NCBI GenBank assembly: GCA_027082955.1
Contig: JALWTA010000036.1
Location: 1-43,104 of the forward strand
Direction: 5' to 3'
Source of the DNA: Sulfurovum sp.
GTDB taxonomy: Bacteria > Campylobacterota > Campylobacteria > Campylobacterales > Sulfurovaceae
DNA length: 43,104 bases
Part shown: piece by piece, positions 17,252-25,427 of the stretch
How the letters are laid out: each line of letters opens with the position of its first letter
Numbering within the stretch: the stretch's first letter is position 1
Translations under genes and position numbers: made by a program
The notes under the pieces: model-generated
What the model saw: the letters and a program-made list of their open reading frames with translations, nothing else
Told to the model about the DNA's origin: nothing
Database searches by the model: none

Positions 17252-18018
17252 ATTCCAAAAAGACGTGCCGCATTCTTTGTACTGATTGCCTCTATCTCCG
17301 ATACTGAAAGCTCACTCAATGCTGCCATTTTTTCTGCAACGAGCGTACAGTAGGCAGGTTCGTTGCGCTCTCCTCTGTGAGGATGCGGGGTCAAATACGG
17401 TGCATCTGTTTCTATAAGCAGTTTCTCTTTTGGTATTTGGGGAAAGACGTTCACCAGTTTGCGTGCGTTCTTAAAGGTAAGGACACCGCCGATACCATAG
17501 TAAAAATGACGTTTTGCAAGCTTGAGCAGAGAAGCATCAGCATTGAAACAGTGCAAAACACCACCCCGTTCGCCAGCATACTGTTCAAGCAGTGCCAATG
17601 CATCTGCACTTGCCTCCCTAATATGAACAATCAGCGGTTTGTCCAGACTTTTTGCCCATACTATCTGATCAATAAAAACCTCAGCCTGTCGTTTCTTTTC
17701 TGCCTCTGCAGCTTGGGGATCTTCAGGCAGACGAAAATAATCAAGCCCGCACTCGCCAACAGCGACACATTTTGGATGATTTGCAAAAGGTTCAAGAACA
17801 TGACGGTCATATTTATGTGCATCGTAGGGATGTACTCCGACTGCAAAATAGACACCTTCGTGTGATTCCGCTATCTTAACCGCCTTTTGAAGCGTATCTG
17901 GGTCTGCACCGGGAATGATATATTTGTCCACACCTCTGCTTTTAGCATTTGAGAGTACCTTCTCAAGGTCATTATCATATCGGCTGTCATCCAAATGGCA
18001 ATGGGTATCGATAATCAC
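17248..18018 (-). CDS. tatD: TatD-family metal-dependent hydrolase/DNase
   Basis: A 256-residue TIM-barrel hydrolase, first gene of the envelope operon. The metal ligands are visible: DTHCHLDD (residues 4-11), GECGLDYF with the bridging Glu, VHIREAS, LHCFNAD and ETDAPYLTPHP. TatD enzymes act as 3'-5' exonucleases on DNA; some paralogues (YcfH/TatD2) remain without a defined substrate. The start is GTG 18018 with AAGGA 6 bases upstream. A TATAAT -10 box on the minus strand (18052-18057) lies inside a perfect 9-bp inverted repeat (18041-18065), which may regulate the operon. Confidence 0.92.
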   Translation of the reverse strand: MIIDTHCHLDDSRYDNDLEKVLSNAKSRGVDKYIIPGADPDTLQKAVKIAESHEGVYFAVGVHPYDAHKYDRHVLEPFANHPKCVAVGECGLDYFRLPEDPQAAEAEKKRQAEVFIDQIVWAKSLDKPLIVHIREASADALALLEQYAGERGGVLHCFNADASLLKLAKRHFYYGIGGVLTFKNARKLVNVFPQIPKEKLLIETDAPYLTPHPHRGERNEPAYCTLVAEKMAALSELSVSEIEAISTKNAARLFGI

Positions 18019-18040
18019 ATTTTATCCTTCAAAAGTGTTC

Positions 18041-18065
18041 ATTTTAGATGAATTATATCTAAAAT
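18041..18065 (-). promoter_or_regulatory. Operon promoter with palindrome over the -10 box
   Basis: ATTTTAGAT (18041-18049) and ATCTAAAAT (18057-18065) are perfect arms separated by 7 bp. The minus-strand TATAAT at 18052-18057 falls in the centre. This is the natural promoter of the eleven-gene tatD-to-mrdA operon, and the symmetry could be an operator. No regulator is identified. Confidence 0.55.
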
Positions 18066-18112
18066 ACAACATATTTTTGACCAAGAACAACTTTTTCTAA
18101 TATCAAGTAAGC

Positions 18113-18140
18113 TATAGTGATAGTAATAGTGTGAGGAGGT
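18113..18140 (+). promoter_or_regulatory. -10 box and strong ribosome-binding site of the Hpt gene
   Basis: TATAGT at 18113-18118 follows a T-rich stretch, typical of Campylobacterota promoters. AGGAGGT at 18134-18140 is a near-perfect Shine-Dalgarno 8 bases before ATG 18149. This rules out the upstream in-frame GTG 18131, which would place the Shine-Dalgarno inside the gene. Confidence 0.65.
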
Positions 18141-18148
18141 TTTTCAAT

Positions 18149-19141
18149 ATGTTCGCATTGGTCGTTGCTGCCCTTATTGTGCTCATTATCGCTGCCGTGA
18201 TCTTCGTAGAATACCAGAACAACAAGAGGTATAAGGAAGAGAGGCGGAGAGAAGCGGAAAAAAAGAAACGAAAACTCAGTCCAAAAGTCACCAAACGTAA
18301 AGCGCCCCCTACAAAACAGGAGACACCCAAAACAGTTTCTGCTCCCTCTACACCCCAAAAAGAATCCTCTACAAAACCCGTAGAGAAAAAGCCTGTATCT
18401 CCAAAACCTCTAGAAGAGAAACCTGTTACAGAAGCAACCAAAGCACCCCCAAAAGCCAAACTGGCACCGTCCAAAAGCACCCAAACCAAGAAGCAGAAGA
18501 GAACAGCACCTGCAAAAAAAGAGACGACAGAAAAGGTAGCAAGGGAAGCGAAACGAAAACCCGCTGACACATTAGAAGCAAAAAAAGTTACACCATCGTC
18601 CACATCTGCACAAACACCCAAACCGGCAAAGCCAACAACGCCTGCCAAGCAGCCTGAGACAAAAACTACACCGGCAGCAAAACGCCCTGCACCTGATGTT
18701 CAAACCCCTAAAGAGACACAAAAAGCAAACCCCTCCCCAAAAGAGGCTGTAAAGCCTCATGCACCCAAAGCAGCAACACAAACCAAGATCGAACTGCCCA
18801 AAGGCGAATACCCGGACTTCAACTATGAACGACTCATTGAAATGGGACTTTCCGAAGAAGAGGCACTTGCATTTATTCAGGAGCTTATCCCGCAGATCGG
18901 TGACCAGATACCACTCATAGACGAAGCGATGGAAATTCCAGACTTCCATAAAATGGAACGTCTGACGCACAGCATCAAGGGCTCATCGACAACCATCGGT
19001 ACCGGTGGGGTGTCAGATCTGCTGGTTGACTACAACACCTACCTCAAAACCGGCAAAGAGCTGCCTGTTGCCCAGGCCTACCAGAAATATCTCAAAATCT
19101 ATTTCGAAAAGCTCAAAAAGCAGTTCCCGCCAAAACAATAG
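18149..19141 (+). CDS. Membrane-anchored protein with Lys/Pro/Ala-rich stalk and C-terminal Hpt domain
   Basis: This 330-residue protein has three parts. Residues 2-22 form one membrane helix, followed at once by a dense basic stretch (KRYKEERRREAEKKKRK), which by the positive-inside rule keeps the C-terminus cytoplasmic. Residues ~45-215 are a low-complexity stalk of Lys, Pro, Ala and Thr. Residues ~225-325 are helical and contain H274 in LTHSIKGSS, the phospho-acceptor signature of histidine phosphotransfer (Hpt) domains, followed by TTIGTGGVSDLL. It should take part in a phosphorelay. No sensor kinase or response regulator lies in the window, so partners are unknown. Spacing and promoter indicate a single-gene unit. 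Confidence 0.75.
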   Translation: MFALVVAALIVLIIAAVIFVEYQNNKRYKEERRREAEKKKRKLSPKVTKRKAPPTKQETPKTVSAPSTPQKESSTKPVEKKPVSPKPLEEKPVTEATKAPPKAKLAPSKSTQTKKQKRTAPAKKETTEKVAREAKRKPADTLEAKKVTPSSTSAQTPKPAKPTTPAKQPETKTTPAAKRPAPDVQTPKETQKANPSPKEAVKPHAPKAATQTKIELPKGEYPDFNYERLIEMGLSEEEALAFIQELIPQIGDQIPLIDEAMEIPDFHKMERLTHSIKGSSTTIGTGGVSDLLVDYNTYLKTGKELPVAQAYQKYLKIYFEKLKKQFPPKQ

Positions 19142-19213
19142 TGCACACTCCCCACCCCTATCATATTCAGTTACACCTGATGTGATTGGATGTGTTATCT
19201 ACAAAGAGCTCTC

Positions 19214-19291
19214 TGGAGCCGAAAGCTTTAGCTTCGTCTCAACGTTTCATAATGACAAGAGTAAGTCGGTGCTAAAGCCTCCGGTTCCAGA
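19214..19291. repeat. Intergenic repeat element, copy A
   Basis: It shares a 17-bp exact block (19220-19236, CGAAAGCTTTAGCTTCG) and a second block (19272-19291, CTAAAG-CTCCG-TTCCA pattern) with 41672-41745. The blocks lie 35 bp apart here and 36 bp in copy B. It sits between two convergent genes (Hpt gene and recN) in a 184-bp gap with no other visible gene. Confidence 0.65.
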
Positions 19292-19325
19292 TATACCATT
19301 TATAACTTGGTGCCATGCAGCAACG

Positions 19326-20861
19326 TCACTTCTCATCTCTGAGCTTTTTTGCAAACGCAACTGCCTGTGCGTTAGGCTTCTCTCCTGCTACAATACGGGC
19401 GATCTCAGCAATACGCCCCTCCTCATCGAGCAGACGGACACGGCTTAGCCCATCCTCTTTCTCCACAACAATATGCTGCGAAGCTTTGGCAGCAAGATGG
19501 GGCTGATGTGAAATGGCAAAGACCTGATAGCCCTGTGCAAGTTTTGCGATCATGTCGGCTATGGCGATTGACTCATCCCCGCTGACATTCGCATCGATCT
19601 CATCAAGGATGAGCACCCCTTCGGTTTTACTGTTTTGGGGCATCCCCGCTGCCAAAAGCGCAAGGCGGACACGGTTGAATTCACCGCCGCTGAGCGTCTC
19701 CATACCGCTCTCTCCAAGAGTCACGTCGACCGCATCCGTTCCCTTTTCACCCATGGCTGTCTGGGTAAACTCAAATGAAAGCGGCAGCAGTTTGAGAGAG
19801 GAGAGATAGTCTTCACATGTCTTTGCAATGGCTTTGGCCTCCTGCTGACGTGCCTGTGAGAGCTTCATTGACAAGATGGTGAGTTCTTGAAATTCTATCT
19901 GCACATACTGCTCCAGAAGGCTTTTGTCCTGTTCAATGTGAGTATAGTTTTCCAGCTCCTTCTGTTTTTCCTCTTTGTACGCGAGGGCATCCTCGACAGA
20001 ACCGTAGCGGCGTTTGAGTTCGGAGAGTATCCCAAGCCTGTCAAGCACCGCTTCTACATCTACCTCTTCAAGTTCGCCTGCAAGTGTCTCACTCTCTTCA
20101 AAGTCCGCCCGAAGCTGGTTCATCGCTTCTGTAAAGACAGTTGCATCTTTGTCCAGCAGACGGTACACTTCTTCCACCCTGCTTTCATATCGGAAAATCT
20201 CCGAAGCTTCACCCAGTGCCTCTCTGAGTTTGTCAATGCGCGAAAGCTGCTGTTTGATGCGCAGCAGTTCCTCCTCTTCCCCCGGTTTGGGGTCGGCAGC
20301 TTCGATCTTCTCTATTTCGTAACGCAGAAATGCCACTTTCTCAGCCATCTCCTTCTCACTCTGGCGGATGGCTTCAAGCTGTGCAAGCTTCTGACGGTAG
20401 GTTGCGTAACGTTTTTGGTACTCTTTGCGTAATTTTTTAAAGTTCTTCTCTTTTGCTTCAAGCGCACGGTCAATCAGCCCTAACAGGGTTTCTGAGTCAA
20501 GCCCTCTCTGGTCACGTACCGAAAGGTAGCGTACATAAGGGGCAAAGAGATCAGCAAGCATCTTGCGTGAAATGCTCTGCCCGTCAATAAAGTAGCGCAG
20601 TTTCTCTTTTTTGAGACTCTTGATGCAGAGCTGTTCTTCCAGTTCGTACGCTTCGTGTGTCAGTTTTGCCGGCCTTTTAAGGTTGAGTTCACACAGCGCA
20701 GCCGCACTTTTGGCAGGATAACCAAAACTCGAAAGGATCGCCGAGATCAGTACCGATTTGCCCGCACCGCTTGGACCGGAAAAGACAACCAGTCCGGACT
20801 CAAGTGGCAGCTCCGCCTCCTTGAAAGTTACCAGATCCCGTACATAGAGCCGTTCTACCAA
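19326..20861 (-). CDS. recN: DNA repair protein RecN (SMC-like ATPase)
   Basis: RecN promotes double-strand break repair by tethering DNA ends. The 511 residues show Walker A GPSGAGKS at 29-36, a central coiled coil (about 140-330), the signature LSGGEFNRVRLAL and Walker B VLILDEIDANVSG, followed by the D-loop and the AISHQPHLAAKA histidine switch. It is slightly shorter than the usual ~550 residues because the coil is short, which I believe is normal in this phylum. The start codon is TTG 20861, with GGGGAG 7 bases upstream, overlapping the end of nadK by 7 bp. It is translated in a unit with nadK. Confidence 0.93.
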   Translation of the reverse strand: MVERLYVRDLVTFKEAELPLESGLVVFSGPSGAGKSVLISAILSSFGYPAKSAAALCELNLKRPAKLTHEAYELEEQLCIKSLKKEKLRYFIDGQSISRKMLADLFAPYVRYLSVRDQRGLDSETLLGLIDRALEAKEKNFKKLRKEYQKRYATYRQKLAQLEAIRQSEKEMAEKVAFLRYEIEKIEAADPKPGEEEELLRIKQQLSRIDKLREALGEASEIFRYESRVEEVYRLLDKDATVFTEAMNQLRADFEESETLAGELEEVDVEAVLDRLGILSELKRRYGSVEDALAYKEEKQKELENYTHIEQDKSLLEQYVQIEFQELTILSMKLSQARQQEAKAIAKTCEDYLSSLKLLPLSFEFTQTAMGEKGTDAVDVTLGESGMETLSGGEFNRVRLALLAAGMPQNSKTEGVLILDEIDANVSGDESIAIADMIAKLAQGYQVFAISHQPHLAAKASQHIVVEKEDGLSRVRLLDEEGRIAEIARIVAGEKPNAQAVAFAKKLRDEK

Positions 20862-21727
20862 TTACGATCTCCCCAGTGCAGTTTTTCACGCAACACAGAG
20901 AAGTAGTTGTGCTCTTTGCGGTGAATGAGTGTCGCACCGATCTTCGCACCGCCGATATAGAGCACATCCCCCTCCTCCAACTCGTAAACCTCCTGCCCGT
21001 CTATGGAAGCAATGGCACGGTACTTCTCGGCATCGAGTTCAATGCTGAAATCTGCCGGCACCACCAACGGACGCTGGTTGGCAAGCGAGTGTGCCAGAAC
21101 GGGGGTGATGATGAACGCCTGTGTCAGCGGATAGAGTATGGGACCGCCGGCAGAGAGGTTGTAGGCAGTCGATCCTGTGGGAGTAGAGATGATCAGTCCG
21201 TCTCCGGTGTAGGAGTTGAACCGCTCTCCGCCGATGGAAGCGTTGACCTTCACCATTTTGGAAGGCTCAGGAGAGGTGATGACCACATCGTTAAAGGCGA
21301 TAAAGCTGATCTTCGTACCGCTTTTTTTGCGAATATACCCTTCGATCATCATACGGTCGTCAATGCGGTACTCTCCGATAAGCAGACGATCCAAAAAGGT
21401 ATCAACATCCTCTATGGTAATATCTGCCAGAAATCCAAGATTCCCTGCATTGATGCCTACAACCGGCTTGTGGAACCCGTAACTGCGGCGCACCAGTGAC
21501 AACAGCGTACCGTCTCCGCCTAACGATACAAGAAAATCTGCCGCCTCACACATCTTCTCAAAGGGGGTTCCCTCCACACCGATCATACGTGCAGACTTCT
21601 CCCCGATCATCACTTCAATCCCTTTTTGCTCAAACTGCTTCCTGATACGCTCAAAAAGCGGTCTGATCTCGGGAGTATCGGGTTTTAAAATAAATCCGGC
21701 TCTCTTTACCTGCAGCAACTGTTTCAA
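20855..21727 (-). CDS. nadK: NAD kinase
   Basis: NadK phosphorylates NAD to NADP with ATP or polyphosphate, the sole source of NADP in most bacteria. The 290-residue protein has the GGDGT motif at 70-74 (catalytic D72), NAGNLGFLADI, and the NAD-binding TGDGLIISTPTGSTAYNLSAGGPI. The length is normal. The start codon is TTG 21727 with TGGAG about 8 bases upstream. The downstream gene recN starts within its last codons. It diverges from aspS across about 170 bp that contain two palindromes. Confidence 0.95.
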   Translation of the reverse strand: MKQLLQVKRAGFILKPDTPEIRPLFERIRKQFEQKGIEVMIGEKSARMIGVEGTPFEKMCEAADFLVSLGGDGTLLSLVRRSYGFHKPVVGINAGNLGFLADITIEDVDTFLDRLLIGEYRIDDRMMIEGYIRKKSGTKISFIAFNDVVITSPEPSKMVKVNASIGGERFNSYTGDGLIISTPTGSTAYNLSAGGPILYPLTQAFIITPVLAHSLANQRPLVVPADFSIELDAEKYRAIASIDGQEVYELEEGDVLYIGGAKIGATLIHRKEHNYFSVLREKLHWGDRNW

Positions 21728-21789
21728 TATGCCACTCCATTTTTTTGATGTATAAGCGTAACATAATGTAGCTTTGGAGGTTGAAAAAA

Positions 21790-21867
21790 TGACAAATTGT
21801 CAACTTTTTTCAGACGGCATCTCCAAAAACACCTTTTGGAGAATCCTAAACAACTTTTGGATATAAT
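21790..21867 (+). promoter_or_regulatory. aspS upstream region: palindrome, inverted repeat and -10 box
   Basis: TGACAA-A-TTGTCA at 21790-21802 is a perfect 13-bp palindrome. CTCCAAAA (21821-21828) and TTTTGGAG (21834-21841) are perfect 8-bp arms. TATAAT at 21862-21867 is a consensus -10, with transcription start expected near 21874. All lie between divergent nadK and aspS. An operator role is inference. Confidence 0.5.
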
Positions 21868-21898
21868 CGCGAAACTTATTTAACTACGAGGATTGCAC

Positions 21899-23650
21899 GT
21901 GAGAACACACTATTGTGCCGACATTAACGAAAACCATATCGGTGAAGAGGTCACCGTAGCCGGTTGGGTTTCCAGCCGCAGAGACCACGGAGGGGTGATC
22001 TTCATCGACCTGCGTGACAAAGACGAGGTTGTCCAGCTTGTCTGTGATCCTGCCGACAATGCCGAAGCCCACAAAACAGCAGAGGAGGTACGTGACCAGT
22101 TCGTCCTCATTGCAACGGGTAAAGTCAGAGCCAGAGGCGAAGGGCTCGAAAACCCCAACCTCAAAACAGGTAAGGTTGAAATCGTTGTTGACAACCTTGT
22201 TATCGAGAACCGCTCCAAGCCGATGCCTTTCGATCTGGATGATGAGAAGGTCAACGAAGAGATCCGTCTGAAGTACCGCTACCTCGAACTGCGAAGCCAA
22301 AAGTCCTACGATATCTTCAAGCTGCGCTCCAAAGCAACCATTGCAGCACGTAACAGCCTTGATGAGCTTGGTTTCCTTGAAGTAGAGACTCCTGTACTGA
22401 CCAAATCCACCCCTGAAGGTGCGCGTGACTACCTTGTACCAAGCCGTGTACATCCGGGTGAGTTCTACGCACTGCCACAGTCTCCACAGCTCTTTAAACA
22501 GCTCTTGATGGTCTCCGGTTTCGACCGCTACTTCCAGATCGCCAAGTGTTTCCGTGATGAGGACCTGCGTGCAGACAGACAGCCGGAGTTCACCCAGATA
22601 GATGTCGAGATGAGCTTCTGCACCGAAGATGATGTCATCGCTGTTGCAGAAAAGCTCATCAACGACATCTTCACCCAGTGCGGATTTGAGATCCCCAAAA
22701 CCTTCAAGCGTATGACCTACCACGAAGCGATGGAGAAGTACGGTTCGGACAAACCCGATCTGCGTTTCGATATGGCAATGGTCGATGTCATCGACATCTT
22801 CGAACGCTGCGACAACGAGATCTTCTCCAATATCGCCAAAGCACCAAAGCGCAACCGTATCAAGGCACTCAAAGTGCCAAACGGTGACAACATCTTCTCC
22901 AAACGCCAGATGAAAGGCTTTGAAGACTACGTCAGAAAGTTCGGTGCACAGGGGCTTGGCTACTTCCAGATGAAAGAGGACGGACTCAAAGGACCACTGA
23001 CAAAATTCTTCACCCAAGAGGACCTCAATGCAATCATCGAGCGCTGTGAACTTACAGTGGGTGACGTCGTCTTCTTCGGTGCCGGTGAGAAAAAAGTGGT
23101 ACTCGACTACATGGGTCGTTTCCGCCTTTACCTTGCAGAGATCATGGAGATCATCCCCGATGATGTCTTTGAGTTCCTCTGGGTTGTAGACTTCCCGATG
23201 TTCGAGGTTGAGGATGGTCGTGTCAAAGCGCTCCACCACCCATTCACCCAGCCAAAGTCGCTTGACTTTGACGACATTGAAGAGATCGAATCGATCGCCT
23301 ACGACATTGTCCTTAACGGTACGGAGCTTGGCGGTGGTTCCATCCGTATCCACAAAGAGGATATGCAAGCAGAGATCTTCAAACTCCTTGGTATCAGCGA
23401 AGAAGAGGCACAGGAAAAGTTCGGCTTCCTGCTTGACGCACTCAAGTTCGGTGCTCCGCCACACGGCGGCTTCGCATTGGGACTTGACAGACTCATCATG
23501 CTCATGACAGGTACAGAGAGCATCAGAGATGTCATTGCCTTCCCGAAAACCCAACGTGCACAGTGTCTGCTCACCCAGGCACCAAGCCCGGTAGACAACG
23601 AGCAGCTTAAAGAGCTGAGTCTACGCATCCGCCAAACACCGACGGCGTGA
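21899..23650 (+). CDS. aspS: Aspartyl-tRNA synthetase
   Basis: A class II aminoacyl-tRNA synthetase of 583 residues. The N-terminal OB fold begins [24 protein letters not shown]. Motif 2 is visible as [33 protein letters not shown], and motif 3 as [13 protein letters not shown]. The bacterial insertion (GAD) domain lies between. Many bacteria without AsnRS use a non-discriminating form that also charges tRNA-Asn for the GatCAB route; I cannot tell which type this is. I chose GTG 21899 over the upstream TTG 21893 because GAGG lies 7 bases before it and the protein then starts as in homologues. adk follows after 40 bp. Confidence 0.96.
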   Translation: MRTHYCADINENHIGEEVTVAGWVSSRRDHGGVIFIDLRDKDEVVQLVCDPADNAEAHKTAEEVRDQFVLIATGKVRARGEGLENPNLKTGKVEIVVDNLVIENRSKPMPFDLDDEKVNEEIRLKYRYLELRSQKSYDIFKLRSKATIAARNSLDELGFLEVETPVLTKSTPEGARDYLVPSRVHPGEFYALPQSPQLFKQLLMVSGFDRYFQIAKCFRDEDLRADRQPEFTQIDVEMSFCTEDDVIAVAEKLINDIFTQCGFEIPKTFKRMTYHEAMEKYGSDKPDLRFDMAMVDVIDIFERCDNEIFSNIAKAPKRNRIKALKVPNGDNIFSKRQMKGFEDYVRKFGAQGLGYFQMKEDGLKGPLTKFFTQEDLNAIIERCELTVGDVVFFGAGEKKVVLDYMGRFRLYLAEIMEIIPDDVFEFLWVVDFPMFEVEDGRVKALHHPFTQPKSLDFDDIEEIESIAYDIVLNGTELGGGSIRIHKEDMQAEIFKLLGISEEEAQEKFGFLLDALKFGAPPHGGFALGLDRLIMLMTGTESIRDVIAFPKTQRAQCLLTQAPSPVDNEQLKELSLRIRQTPTA

Positions 23651-23653
23651 AAA

Positions 23654-23681
23654 AATTAAAAATTAAAAGTTAAAAGTTAAA
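23654..23681. repeat. Heptamer tract, 4 x 7 bp, between aspS and adk
   Basis: AATTAAA twice then AGTTAAA twice, 28 bp exactly. It begins 3 bp after the aspS stop and abuts the adk Shine-Dalgarno (AAAGGAA). It is the same period and length as the tracts at 4429 and 36711 but has a different unit. Confidence 0.75.
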
Positions 23682-23690
23682 GGAAATCCT

Positions 23691-24287
23691 ATGAAAAAAC
23701 TCTTCCTCATCATCGGCGCACCAGGCTCAGGAAAAACAACCGACGCAAGCATCATCGCTGAAAAACACAGCGACAAGATCGTCCACTACTCTACAGGAGA
23801 CATGCTTCGCGAAGAGGTGGCAAGCGGGTCAGATCTGGGCAAAGAGATCGACAGCTACATCTCAAAAGGTGCACTTGTACCACTCAACATCATTGTCGAC
23901 ACCATTGTCTCTGCCATCAACAATGCGCCAGTTGACAACATCCTCATCGACGGATACCCAAGAAGCGAAGAGCAGATGACAGCATTTGACGAGATCGTCT
24001 CCAAAGAAGAGAACATCGACCTTGCCTCTGTCATTGAAGTACGTGTCAGCGAAGCAGTAGCAAGAGAGCGCATTCTCGGTCGTCGTGCAGAAGCGGCACC
24101 GGGTGAGGAGCGCAGCGACGACAATGAAGAGGTTTTTGTCAGCCGTATGAAGATCTATACCGATCCGCTTCCGGCTATCCAGAAATTCTACGAAGAAAAG
24201 GGTCTATTGAAAATCATCGACGGTGAGCGTACACTCGAAGAGGTCGTTGCCGATATGGAGCAGTTTATCCTTTCTCGCATATCATAA
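23691..24287 (+). CDS. adk: Adenylate kinase
   Basis: This enzyme equilibrates AMP, ADP and ATP. The 198-residue protein starts MKKLFLIIGAPGSGKTTD with P-loop GAPGSGKT at 9-16. It also shows the AMP-binding YSTGDMLREEV, IDGYPRSEEQM in place of the common DGFPR, and a short LID region (RILGRRAEAAPGEERSDDNEE) lacking the four zinc cysteines. The short-LID form is usual in proteobacteria. ATG 23691 has AAAGGAA 6 bases upstream. It is cotranscribed with aspS in all likelihood, since only the heptamer tract lies between. Confidence 0.93.
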   Translation: MKKLFLIIGAPGSGKTTDASIIAEKHSDKIVHYSTGDMLREEVASGSDLGKEIDSYISKGALVPLNIIVDTIVSAINNAPVDNILIDGYPRSEEQMTAFDEIVSKEENIDLASVIEVRVSEAVARERILGRRAEAAPGEERSDDNEEVFVSRMKIYTDPLPAIQKFYEEKGLLKIIDGERTLEEVVADMEQFILSRIS

Positions 24288-24292
24288 TTTTT

Positions 24293-24323
24293 TCTCTTCC
24301 TCTTCTCTTATAAGAGGAAGAGA
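24293..24323 (+). terminator. Hairpin after adk
   Basis: A perfect 12-bp stem (24293-24304 with 24312-24323) and a 7-base loop, 5 bp after the adk stop. The stem is pyrimidine/purine-biased and no T-run follows directly, so termination strength is uncertain. Confidence 0.5.
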
Positions 24324-24444
24324 TACACTCTTCTACCTCTCATCTATCTATTATTGATAAAAACCATAGATTTTATTTATAATTTTTTTCCATTAAGCTT
24401 TTTCTGATAGAATTGTCCCCCAATTCATCACTGAAGGAGTGATC

Positions 24445-25191
24445 ATGAGTCTGCACAGTTTTCTCTGGGAATATGGAGAAAAAGTCCCCGGGTATGATGT
24501 TACTGTTATCAATGAAAAAGAAGCCAGAGCAGCCGCAGGCATTCTTTTTATGTTGGGAATGATCGTCATCTTTGTCGGTATCGGGTTTAACCACGTGATC
24601 GTTGCACGGGTCTATCTTGCCTTCCTTTTCCTCGATTTTACCGCACGTATGATCAGTCCTAAATATTCACCTTCACTGCTTTTGGGAAAACTGGTTGTCC
24701 AAAACCAAAAACCAGAATATGTCGGCGGTCTTCAGAAACGCTTCGCTTGGACGCTTGGGTGGCTCATTGCTATCCCCATGATGCAGTGGTTCGTACTGCA
24801 CTGGGACATTACCTTCTACAAAGTGCTTATCTGTATTCTCTGTTTAACGCTCATGTTCCTGGAAGCTGCATTTTCTGTCTGTGTAGGGTGCATGATCTAC
24901 AAAATAATCATTCGTGAAGATCCCCAGCACTGTCCGGGAGGAGCATGCGAGATACGTAAAAAAGAACCTATCCAAATGTTCAATCCGATACAAAAGGTTA
25001 TCACGGCATTGACGATCATCGGTCTTACTGTCGGAATCTATCTTTTTATTGCCAAAACCGATTCAAGAACCTTTTTTGGAGAGTTCCTGCATGAAATGGT
25101 ACTGACAAAGCAGCAGTTGAAACATGAAGAGGAACTCAAGTACCAGCAGGAAGCTGATGCAGAATTCAACAGTGATGATGACGATTTCTAA
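24445..25191 (+). CDS. DUF4395-type inner-membrane protein with a Cys-x2-Cys motif
   Basis: A 248-residue membrane protein of unknown function that I place in the DUF4395 family with moderate confidence. About five membrane helices are apparent, with an internal CVGCMIY motif whose two cysteines could be redox-active or bind metal, and a further Cys pair in QHCPGGACEIRKK on the following loop. The C-terminal tail is very acidic (EFNSDDDDF). GAAGGAG ends 5 bases before ATG 24445, so this start is preferred over the in-frame GTG 24439. TAGAAT at 24408-24413 is a possible -10. It stands alone between adk and the fadL-like gene. Family members are often found beside thioredoxin-like proteins, but none is visible here. 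Confidence 0.65.
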   Translation: MSLHSFLWEYGEKVPGYDVTVINEKEARAAAGILFMLGMIVIFVGIGFNHVIVARVYLAFLFLDFTARMISPKYSPSLLLGKLVVQNQKPEYVGGLQKRFAWTLGWLIAIPMMQWFVLHWDITFYKVLICILCLTLMFLEAAFSVCVGCMIYKIIIREDPQHCPGGACEIRKKEPIQMFNPIQKVITALTIIGLTVGIYLFIAKTDSRTFFGEFLHEMVLTKQQLKHEEELKYQQEADAEFNSDDDDF

Positions 25192-25369
25192 ATCTTGATC
25201 TTGCCGCATTGCGGCTGCGGCTACTCCTTGCTTCTCTTACTTACGCACTTTTTTTCTAGCTTCCTTGCAATCAGTTTACTGTTATCTGTATCCCAGTGAA
25301 GAAATGTTTTACTTTTTTTAATCATCTTTATAATCTTTTAACATAATATCTTAATATCTATAGAAATAC

Positions 25370-25398
25370 TTGACATTTAATTTTAATTTATCTATACT
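25370..25398 (+). promoter_or_regulatory. Consensus sigma-70 promoter of the fadL-like gene
   Basis: TTGACA (25370-25375), 17-bp spacer, TATACT (25393-25398). This is the strongest promoter in the window by consensus; the start codon is 29 bp after the -10. The rest of the 236-bp gap before the gene shows only AT-rich sequence and a weak GCCGC/GCGGC hairpin near 25203-25215. Confidence 0.8.
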
Positions 25399-25427
25399 AC
25401 TCTCACAAAAAAAAATCAAGGATACAA

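Noticed and set aside
18112-18648. A 178-codon hydrophobic frame on the minus strand
   Set aside because: It is the complement of the Lys/Pro/Ala-rich stalk of the Hpt protein; Gly/Phe/Val richness is a composition artefact.
21884-23554. A 556-codon open frame on the minus strand
   Set aside because: It is exactly antisense to aspS, which has clear synthetase motifs; the frame is open because of aspS codon bias, and its translation shows no domain.
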